A DNA stretch of 64,000 nucleotides from WTAW01 sp964406575 (GTDB lineage Bacteria > Acidobacteriota > Aminicenantia > Aminicenantales > Aminicenantaceae): NCBI GenBank assembly GCA_964406575.1, contig CAYOSH010000011.1, positions 1 through 64,000 of the forward strand, read 5' to 3'. The position numbers and the translations under genes were made by a program. The notes under the pieces were generated by a model. That model made no database searches, was not told where the DNA came from, and saw only the letters and a program-made list of their open reading frames with translations. Positions 50,967 to 58,423 of the stretch are shown here, one piece after another (within the stretch, counting starts at the first letter, position 1; the number at the start of each line of letters is the position of its first letter).

Positions 50967-51461
50967 ATGAGAGGAAAAATTCTCTTAGTTTTTCTCAGTC
51001 TTTTAATTATCGTTTCAGCTTTTGCCCAGGACCAGGGTAAAATAAACGGAGAGCAATGTGGGATTAAGGCGATTATCGGTGATAACGAACCCATGGTTTA
51101 TCCCCAGGTCGTACAAGGAGACAAGCCAGGAATTCAAACGCTCACCTGTTATACAACAGATGAAGACGGCCAGGTCACCCAGATGATCAAGCTCAGTCAG
51201 AATAGTACGATCTATTGGCTCATTGAATACACCGCCGTTTACAACACCAATGTAAAATTTCATTACATTTGGTCTGGACCGGAATATTTCGAATATGAAA
51301 CGGATACGTATGAGGGAAAATACAAGAATTATTACTATGTATATGTATCGACAAACAATAATTGGAAAAAAGGCACATATACATTAACGGTCATCGCTGA
51401 GAACAAATCCTCCAAAGGCGGCGCCGAAACCATCGGCACCTGCAGAGTGAGACTCTACTAG
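50967..51461 (+). CDS. small secreted protein, unknown
   Basis: A 164-residue exported protein with signal peptide MRGKILLVFLSLLIIVSAFA and an all-beta mature part (VKFHYIWSGPEYFEYETDTY, KGTYTLTVIAENKSS), resembling one Ig-like fold. Three Cys (CGIKA, TCYTT, GTCRVRLY) could form a disulphide. AGGAGGAG before the ATG and a strong terminator after the stop show a single-gene unit. I do not recognise the family. Confidence 0.75.
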   Translation: MRGKILLVFLSLLIIVSAFAQDQGKINGEQCGIKAIIGDNEPMVYPQVVQGDKPGIQTLTCYTTDEDGQVTQMIKLSQNSTIYWLIEYTAVYNTNVKFHYIWSGPEYFEYETDTYEGKYKNYYYVYVSTNNNWKKGTYTLTVIAENKSSKGGAETIGTCRVRLY

Positions 51462-51492
51462 AAACCGAATCGCAAATATTCTCTCACGCCGG

Positions 51493-51532
51493 ATGAACAG
51501 GGGAGGTAATACCCCTTCCCTGTTCATTTTTT
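51493..51532 (+). terminator. intrinsic terminator of the secreted-protein gene
   Basis: Fourteen-pair stem ATGAACAGGGGAGG (51493-51506) with CCTTCCCTGTTCAT (51514-51527), including one G-T pair, a 7-base loop, then six T (51527-51532). It is the clearest terminator in the window. No T-run lies on the other strand, so it serves the plus-strand gene only. Confidence 0.88.
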
Positions 51533-51534
51533 CT

Positions 51535-52098
51535 TTATGAACTGATCGTCCAGAAATATTCTTTGACTTCGTTGACCTCAATGATGGTCGAAGCGACAAT
51601 AATACTATTACTATCAATAGCTTCGAGAGTGTACACCCCAAAGGAAACTTTGGTTATACTCTGAGTTTCCGTGTCTCCAATGTCTCCCAGGTAAACTCCA
51701 TCCACATAAATCTGCAGGGCTTGCCCATATCCATTAGTTATTGTGATTGTTGAAGGTCCATCGATTGTCCAATAATAATCATTACCGTCTGCGATCTCGT
51801 ATGTCTCTGAGGATACGAGTGTCTCTGTTCCTGTGACATAGGCTTCAAATGTGTGCGTACCTTGAACGACTCTTTCAATCGTGCCATTGTTTCCATTATC
51901 GAGTGAAAATTGAAAAATTCCGTCCAAATGGACATCTGCTGCCAGGCCACATTCATTGATCACGATGACGTTGGCTTCGACATAATCATTCTCAGGGGTG
52001 GTGCTATTATTGCAGTTCATCAGGCATAGCAGCAAAATCCCTGTTACAGTGAGAATTGCTGCATTGCGTATTCTTTTCATCTTTATCAGTTTTGACAT
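51535..52098 (-). CDS. lipoprotein with two PEGA-like domains
   Basis: A 187-residue protein whose N-terminus (ILTVTGILLLCLMNCNN) looks like a lipoprotein signal with Cys29. The mature part is two similar beta units of about 65 residues. Both units carry the pattern of PEGA domains: a first strand with a short turn (ADVHLDGIFQF; ALQIYVDGVYLGDIG), then GTHTFEAYV or GVYTLEAID, and a closing YYWTI/YFWTI strand. PEGA-like domains occur in surface-anchored proteins. Start ATG 52098 has GGGGT before it; ATG 52080 is an alternative. Confidence 0.72.
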   Translation of the reverse strand: MSKLIKMKRIRNAAILTVTGILLLCLMNCNNSTTPENDYVEANVIVINECGLAADVHLDGIFQFSLDNGNNGTIERVVQGTHTFEAYVTGTETLVSSETYEIADGNDYYWTIDGPSTITITNGYGQALQIYVDGVYLGDIGDTETQSITKVSFGVYTLEAIDSNSIIVASTIIEVNEVKEYFWTISS

Positions 52099-52359
52099 TT
52101 AGACCCCACTTTTTGTGCCTGTATTCATTAGACTGTCCTAGATTGCGATCTATTCCCGAGGGCTGTTAAATGTATCTTCAGTTTCGATATCCCAGTATAC
52201 TAAGAATCCCCAGTTTATACTAATCAAAAAACCGATTACTGTCAGGACCTTGTTCATCCGATGGTTTAGGAGGATTCCTTTTTACGCCCGGTCCAGAGCA
52301 CTCTTGCTAATCTCACGCCAAGAATGAACACTGTCAATAAGGGGGCGTCTATCACATGA

Positions 52360-55300
52360 TTAGTTATTCTGTAGCATGGGATCTTGACGAACAGATACTT
52401 GTCCTGAATATGTGCTCCCGTTGACTTTTAGCTTCACAGCATAGCTCCCTGTTGAGGCTATTGGTGCCTCCACGCCTCGGCCGAATCTTCCTCTCATATA
52501 TCGTGCGGCACCGCTGAAACCGATAGATTCAAACGCCTGATTCTGGATCGCCATCGCTTCCCTGTATGTGAGATCGGGTTGTTTGAGTTCCTCCTGAGCC
52601 TCTTTGATCTTTTTTTTCGCATCTTCCTCCACTTCAGGCCTCAAGAGGATTCTGCCCATCATTTGCTGCATCTGTGTGAACGCTTGTTTAAGTTCCTTGG
52701 GTGATGGGTCGAATCTCATGTCCCACAGGAGGTGGTTTATCCCCGCCGCCACATCTTTGACGGTATAGGTTGTCTTGAGATTCCCTGTAGCATCCGTGAT
52801 CTCGATTTCTACGGGACCGGCTGGTTTATCCTTGAGATAAAAATAGATCTTGGCGCCGGAAGGAGGATTTTCTCCCGCAAAATAGAGGTTACCGCGCCCG
52901 TAACCGCCCCTACCCAGGCTCAGCCATTGCGTGCCAGGACGCCTGTTCTCAAAAAGATGTGCCTCCGCAGATAGGATCTTATCTGTCGCCTGTTGAAGCG
53001 GTGAGATGTCGTCCAGGATCCATATGCCGCGTCCATGGGTCCCTGCGATCAGGTCGTTGTCTCGGGGATGGATCATCAGGTCGTGGAAGGCCACCGTGGG
53101 CATGTTGAGGCTGAGGTTTGTCCAGTTTTTGCCTCCGTCTCTGGAAAAGAAGACCGCAAACTCTGTCCCGACAAACAGAAGGTTTTTATTCTTTAAGTCT
53201 TCTCGAATAACATAAACAGGCCCTCCATCCGGGAGGTTCGATGTGATATTGGTCCAATTCTCGCCATGATCTGTGGTTTTAAATACATAGGGCTTGAAGA
53301 TATCGCTGCGGTGTCCATCAAAGGTGAGGTAACATGTGTCCTCATCGAAACGTGAGGCTTCAACTCGGCTGACCCATATCCCTTCGGGCACATCCGGGAC
53401 ATTCTCTCTGACGTTTGTCCATATCTTCCCGTCGTCCCGGGTCAATTGGACATTGCCATCATCTGTGCCCACCCAGATAAGGCCTTGTGTGATCGGGGAT
53501 TCGGATATCGTGATGATCGTACAGTGGGTTTCCGCTCCTGTCTGGTCGAGAGTTATGCCCCCAGTGGGCTTGCTGTGTTTTTCCGGTTCGTTGGTCGTGA
53601 GGTCGGGGCTAATGATCCTCCAGTGATCGCCGCGGTCCACGGATTTGAAAAGATGATCCCCACCGAAATAGATCGTGAGAGGGTTGTGGGGAGAAATGAT
53701 AATAGGTGAGCTCCAGTTGAAACGATAAGGAGATCTCCGGCGGCCAAAAGGGCTTTGCTGTTCTTGCTGAGCGCTGGACTCCTGTGATGTCTCTTCCTCC
53801 TGCTGGCGTCTTGCCTGTTGTGTGCTCTTATCGGCAACCTCCTGTCCTGTCTGAGGCTTGGGTGGCTGTTGTCCTCTGCCTTCTTCTCCGCTCTTTTTAG
53901 GCAGGTGCTCCTTCCAGTTATAGGTATTCTGTTCTAACGGCCTTATCCGGGTTGTCTCCCGTGTCTCGACGTTGACGCGTATGATATTTCCGCCCTGGCT
54001 CTCGGCATAGGCGATGCGCCAATCAGTGGGGTCATTCTGCGTGTGAAACCCATCTCCACCCCCGATGTTGAACCAGAAATCGGTGAGGATTTTACCTTCC
54101 CGGCTCATGCTCGGGCCGCCCCAGGTGCCGTTGTCCTGCAGTCCTCCATAGACATAATAGGGATCGCGCAGATCAGTGCTTATCGCATAAAATTGCGAGA
54201 GGCAGAGGTTGTCGAAGAAGATCCACGTTTGCCCATGATCATGCGTTAGAGATGCCCCTCCGTCCTGGCCGACATAAAAACGATTCTTGTTGGTCGGGTC
54301 CAGCCACATGGTATGGAAATCGGGATGGAGCCCCTCGATGTTCTTAAGGGTTTTTCCCCCGTCCTCAGAATACTGCATACGGCTCGACAAGTAATACACC
54401 AGTTTGTCATCAAAAGGATTGATGTATATGTGGCTGTAATAGAATGGGCGGACGTTTGTCCTGTTTTTGTAGATCCATGTTTTTCCCCCGTCTTCGGACC
54501 GATAGATACCAGTCCCGAGTTTTGTCATATCTGCGTACTCTGGATTCGGTTTTTGTTCTTGCCCTTCTCGGATGGTTCGACTGGGTTGGTAGCCGTGTTC
54601 GACCACAGCCATGAGGACCTGGGGATTGCTGCGGGAGATGGCCAGCCCGATCCTTCCCAGGTCTCCTTCCGGCAGGCCTTCAGTGAGTTTTTCCCAGGTC
54701 TCTCCGCCATCTGTGCTCTTAAAGATGCCGCCGTTCGGCCCCCCGGAGTCAAAGCGCCAGGGCTGCCGCAGCCGCTGCCAGAAACTCACATAGAGAATGT
54801 CCGGATTATTGGGGTGCATCACGAGGTCGATGGCACCGGTTTTCCCATCATCCGGCAGTCCACCGGTCAGTTTCTTCCATGTTTTTCCACCGTCTTCAGT
54901 CTTGAAGAGCCCCCGGTCTCCGCTGTAGCCCCAGGTGTGTCCTGTCGCTGCCGCATAAACAACATCGGGATCGGTCGGATGCGTGATCACGCGGCCGATC
55001 GTATGGGTGGTTTTGAGTCCCATCCGGGTGAATGTCTTGCCACCGTCTGTGGATTTATAGATGCCATCACCCCAGGCTATGCTGTTCCGGCTGCACTCCT
55101 CGCCAGTACCCACCCAGATGATATTCGGGTCTTTCTGGAAGAACGCCACATCGCCGATGGATGAAGAACCGTATTTATCAAAAATAGGCTCCCATGTCGT
55201 TCCAGCGTTCACGGATTTCCAGACGCCTCCGGAAGCACTGGCGCAGAGCACTTGGGTGAAGTCACTCTCCAGGGCTTCAAAATCGGAAATGCGGCCGATC

Positions 55301-55443
55301 ATATTGGCCGGGCCGATATTGCGCCATTTAAAACTCTTGAGCAGATTTTCCTCAGGAGCCTGAGAAAAAAGAAGATGAGTTGCTCCGATAACCACAAAGA
55401 TCAAAAGCCAAATAATAAACGCCTTCCTGGTATATTGCACCAT
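52360..55443 (-). CDS. large secreted BNR/sortilin-like beta-propeller protein
   Basis: About 1027 residues with a signal peptide (IIWLLIFVVIGATHLLFSQ). At least ten Asp-box (BNR) motifs of the form S-x-DGGxTW are visible: KSVNAGTTW, KSTDGGKTF, KTEDGGKTW, KSTDGGETW, RSEDGGKTW, YSEDGGKTL, LTRDDGKIW, KTTDHGENW, FSRDGGKNW and others. They indicate two multi-bladed propellers as in sortilin/VPS10 and xyloglucanase-type proteins. A low-complexity Gln/Glu-rich insert (QQARRQQEEETSQESSAQQE) splits them. The last 230 residues are an Ig-like domain plus a helical stretch (LKQAFTQMQQMMGRILLRP). AGGAGGTCAAGG before ATG 55443 fixes the start over a longer open frame. Substrate unknown. Confidence 0.88.
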   Translation of the reverse strand: MVQYTRKAFIIWLLIFVVIGATHLLFSQAPEENLLKSFKWRNIGPANMIGRISDFEALESDFTQVLCASASGGVWKSVNAGTTWEPIFDKYGSSSIGDVAFFQKDPNIIWVGTGEECSRNSIAWGDGIYKSTDGGKTFTRMGLKTTHTIGRVITHPTDPDVVYAAATGHTWGYSGDRGLFKTEDGGKTWKKLTGGLPDDGKTGAIDLVMHPNNPDILYVSFWQRLRQPWRFDSGGPNGGIFKSTDGGETWEKLTEGLPEGDLGRIGLAISRSNPQVLMAVVEHGYQPSRTIREGQEQKPNPEYADMTKLGTGIYRSEDGGKTWIYKNRTNVRPFYYSHIYINPFDDKLVYYLSSRMQYSEDGGKTLKNIEGLHPDFHTMWLDPTNKNRFYVGQDGGASLTHDHGQTWIFFDNLCLSQFYAISTDLRDPYYVYGGLQDNGTWGGPSMSREGKILTDFWFNIGGGDGFHTQNDPTDWRIAYAESQGGNIIRVNVETRETTRIRPLEQNTYNWKEHLPKKSGEEGRGQQPPKPQTGQEVADKSTQQARRQQEEETSQESSAQQEQQSPFGRRRSPYRFNWSSPIIISPHNPLTIYFGGDHLFKSVDRGDHWRIISPDLTTNEPEKHSKPTGGITLDQTGAETHCTIITISESPITQGLIWVGTDDGNVQLTRDDGKIWTNVRENVPDVPEGIWVSRVEASRFDEDTCYLTFDGHRSDIFKPYVFKTTDHGENWTNITSNLPDGGPVYVIREDLKNKNLLFVGTEFAVFFSRDGGKNWTNLSLNMPTVAFHDLMIHPRDNDLIAGTHGRGIWILDDISPLQQATDKILSAEAHLFENRRPGTQWLSLGRGGYGRGNLYFAGENPPSGAKIYFYLKDKPAGPVEIEITDATGNLKTTYTVKDVAAGINHLLWDMRFDPSPKELKQAFTQMQQMMGRILLRPEVEEDAKKKIKEAQEELKQPDLTYREAMAIQNQAFESIGFSGAARYMRGRFGRGVEAPIASTGSYAVKLKVNGSTYSGQVSVRQDPMLQNN

Positions 55444-55549
55444 CCTTGACCTCCTGGATTGAAATAAAATGGATTGGATCAATGTTTCAAGAAAAAAACT
55501 TGGAGAGTTAAAGCGGAAGCCGTGCGGTTTTTCAAACATATGATCCGCA

Positions 55550-55578
55550 ATTATATAAATAAAATAAGGCCTTTTCAA
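55550..55578 (-). promoter_or_regulatory. sigma70-type promoter of the BNR protein gene
   Basis: On the minus strand TTGAAA (55578-55573), a 17-base spacer, and TATAAT (55555-55550). The start codon at 55443 follows after about 100 bases, so the BNR gene is transcribed apart from the glutamate-synthase-like operon upstream. Confidence 0.72.
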
Positions 55579-55714
55579 CTGAAACCGGGTTGCTGTATCA
55601 GCTAGCCCATTCCTTTGATTTTCGTCATTAAGATGACTCTGCTGAATAAATACCACGTGCGTGCTTGAGAGATTGTATGATTGACTTTGGCCTGAAATAA
55701 TGGGGTCCTGCTTT

Positions 55715-58381
55715 CTAGTCAAGAGAAGTCCAATCGAGTTCATGGGTCTCCCGGCTGGCAATGATCTTTCGAAAGACCTCTTCGGGCCATTTGAGGACTC
55801 CGTCCACCATCAGTAAGTCATGTCGGATGCTGATGCCGAAAAGACGGCCGTTTTCTTGGAGATAGGGAAGGATCGTGATCCAATCTTCCCTGCGGAAAGA
55901 GGTGAACTCTGCCCCGTTCAACTGGCTTTCCGTGACCGTGTGGTAAGGATCGTTGAGGTAGCACGCCCCTCCTGAAGCCAGGGAAAACAGGTTATTCCCG
56001 GGATACTTCATCTCCAATCCGATGACCTCGCCGCTTTCATCATAGGCCAGGCCGTTGATGATGACGAAACCCCCGCCCGTTTGAGCGCCAGCCATAAAAC
56101 TCTCGGCGCAATAGTCGAGGCAAGACCCGTTGATGATCGCCCTGACCCGGCCTACTGCGTTGATCAAGGGACGGCCCGCTGCGGAACCCATGACGAATGT
56201 CTCTCCGCCCTTAGCGCCGTAAAGAAATGTTTGTCCCACATTTCCGAAGATAACGATCCTGCCGGATTTTAGGATTTGACCCACCTGATCCTGGGCATCG
56301 CCATGAACATAGAGTTGGGCACCATCCATGCCGCTCCCTAGGTAATCACCGCTCGAGCCATAGACATCGATACGGACGCTTTCGGTGTTTGGACCGAGCC
56401 CGCATCCGATGAAACGGTCACCCCGGCAGCGATAAACGATAAAATTCCTCCAGCCATGAGTATGAGCTTCGGCGATCATTCTGGATGCAGCCTCAGGACC
56501 GTCGTTGGGATACTTTTCTGCGTCGATCACGACCATGTCAGAAGAATTCCTGGGTTTGGCAATCGCTTTCTCCCAAGAGATGCTTGCGTCCAATCTGATC
56601 ATTCGAGCATCGTCCGTTTTTCCGGGTAAAGGCACGGAGTCCAGAATCGTGTAGAGCGAATGCTCGATGGCGGCAAGCTGAAAAGCGCGCTGACCCGCTC
56701 CTGGATCCCATCGCCTATCACGGAGCAATGTGAGCTTTCGAAGCGCTTCTATCTTGCCCTCGCCTTTTACCAGCTTTTTTGCTCCGTTCTGGAACTCTTC
56801 ATACCGATTATCTTGAAGACCCTTCATCAGATCTTTGAGCAGTCCTTGGAATGGATCCTGGGGAGTTGCTATCGATTCATCGCGAAACCCATTTTCCTGC
56901 GATTTTTGGTTCTGTTTCTGGGTGGATGAAATGCCTGTGTGGTGTTTCTTGCCTTTATTGTCCATCCGACAGGTGACGTCAATGGACGGAGTGCGAATCT
57001 CCTTCCGGCTTCGAGGGTGGCTGTTTCCACTGATCTGGTTGCCGAATTTATCCCGGACATCGAGGAATGTTTTGCCGTTTTCATTTTTCAGCGTGTAGAC
57101 AAAGGCGCCGCCGTCTGTACAGCTCCCCCCACGAGCCGTCCAGTATTTGTCTGCCATTGGGGGGACGGAGGAGTCTTCGGAGGCGATCTCCTCAAAAAAA
57201 GCGTCAAGAGCTTGCTTTTCACTGGCAATAGCACCATAGCTTTTATCGCCCTCGCGCAAACAGAAGACTTGCGGCCTGAGCATGGAGACATCTGTGATCC
57301 CGATCAGCTGAAGTGCACCTGTCCGGGACTCAGCGCGAGCCACTATAAAGAACCAGGGACCGTCTGGCGAGCCGTGTAGATGGGCAGACTGGATGGCCCG
57401 GAATATCCGCTGCCGTTGCTTGCTGAGGCGTTCAAAGTCACCTTCTGGCGTAGGCGCCAAGGCTTCGATCACGAACTCGAGTGGATACCCCAGCACTCTT
57501 GAGTACAGGTCAAACAACAGGACAGAAACCTCTGTGTCCGTGATGAACTGCGGCACGATCCCCCACTGACGCAGATACTCACATACAGAATAGTAATTGG
57601 CGAAATCTCCATTGTGGACAAGCGCTTCATGCAAGCCTACAAAAGGGTGCGCCCCGCCTGGGTGCCAGACCCGTCCCCTGGTTGGATACCGCTGATGCCC
57701 GATCCAGAGATGTGCTTTTGTTTCTTCCAAGCGATAAAACCGGGCGATCTCCTCAGCGTATCCGACCCCCTTCAGGATCATGAGATCCCGGCCGTGTGAC
57801 AGGACAAAAGCTCGGGGGTCTTTGCGGTTCTCATAATATTTGGCATTCAGACGAAAACTGTTCTGAAAGACAAATTCGTCCTCTATGGCTGTGTTCTCCG
57901 CATCTTGTTCCGCTGCGAGTCTGTTTTCCCTGGCGAAAGATTCCAACGCCTCGGGTTTGACACGCACAAAATAGCGCCAGACAAGAGGCGGTTTGATCTC
58001 CAGCCCGGTTTCGCGATAGTCATTCAAACTTGCCTGTCTTTCGGCATGAGAAACATCAAAAACAGAGTCCACGAATTCTTTTTCGACAGGCCCTCTTACC
58101 TCTTCATCAAGGTATGAAATGTGCAAGGCATAAAACTCTTTATGCTCGTCGAATAATCCGACGGCCGCCACGCCACCCCCCTTGCCGTTTCCCCGGTTCC
58201 GCATCTGTTCACAGGGGCGGATGATGCAGTGGCCTTCCAGTTTTTCACTGCCGATGATGCCGATGACGCCGCATCCTCCCTCCAGAGAACGTTTTTTTTC
58301 AATGGATCTTCCTCTGATCATGTTCCGGCGGGATCGGAGGATCGCCTCTGCGATCTTTTTAGCGTTATCTATAATGGCCAT
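55715..58381 (-). CDS. glutamine amidotransferase class II-GXGXG protein (GlxB-GlxC fusion)
   Basis: An 888-residue protein uniting two parts of glutamate synthase. Residues 37 to about 420 are a class II glutamine amidotransferase: Cys37 in GGCGVIGIIGS becomes the N-terminal nucleophile after removal of a 36-residue leader, and HQRYPTRGRVWHPGGAHPF is the glutamine-site loop. After a linker of about 170 residues, residues about 600-860 are the GXGXG beta-helix (GCGLGPNTESVRIDVYGSSG, GRIVIFGNVGQTFLYGAKGG). In archaeal and rhizobial split enzymes these are separate GlxB/GlxC or MgsA/MgsB subunits. The gene lies 42 bases after the FMN-domain gene. Together they should pass ammonia from glutamine to an acceptor. 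Confidence 0.9.
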   Translation of the reverse strand: MAIIDNAKKIAEAILRSRRNMIRGRSIEKKRSLEGGCGVIGIIGSEKLEGHCIIRPCEQMRNRGNGKGGGVAAVGLFDEHKEFYALHISYLDEEVRGPVEKEFVDSVFDVSHAERQASLNDYRETGLEIKPPLVWRYFVRVKPEALESFARENRLAAEQDAENTAIEDEFVFQNSFRLNAKYYENRKDPRAFVLSHGRDLMILKGVGYAEEIARFYRLEETKAHLWIGHQRYPTRGRVWHPGGAHPFVGLHEALVHNGDFANYYSVCEYLRQWGIVPQFITDTEVSVLLFDLYSRVLGYPLEFVIEALAPTPEGDFERLSKQRQRIFRAIQSAHLHGSPDGPWFFIVARAESRTGALQLIGITDVSMLRPQVFCLREGDKSYGAIASEKQALDAFFEEIASEDSSVPPMADKYWTARGGSCTDGGAFVYTLKNENGKTFLDVRDKFGNQISGNSHPRSRKEIRTPSIDVTCRMDNKGKKHHTGISSTQKQNQKSQENGFRDESIATPQDPFQGLLKDLMKGLQDNRYEEFQNGAKKLVKGEGKIEALRKLTLLRDRRWDPGAGQRAFQLAAIEHSLYTILDSVPLPGKTDDARMIRLDASISWEKAIAKPRNSSDMVVIDAEKYPNDGPEAASRMIAEAHTHGWRNFIVYRCRGDRFIGCGLGPNTESVRIDVYGSSGDYLGSGMDGAQLYVHGDAQDQVGQILKSGRIVIFGNVGQTFLYGAKGGETFVMGSAAGRPLINAVGRVRAIINGSCLDYCAESFMAGAQTGGGFVIINGLAYDESGEVIGLEMKYPGNNLFSLASGGACYLNDPYHTVTESQLNGAEFTSFRREDWITILPYLQENGRLFGISIRHDLLMVDGVLKWPEEVFRKIIASRETHELDWTSLD

Positions 58382-58423
58382 GTCTATCTCACTTTTTCTT
58401 CCAGGTTCTCATCCATTTCTCAA

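Noticed and set aside
54313..55164. 283-residue plus-strand frame opposite the BNR protein
   Set aside because: Its repeated patterns are the complement of the Asp-box codons; there is no independent evidence of coding.
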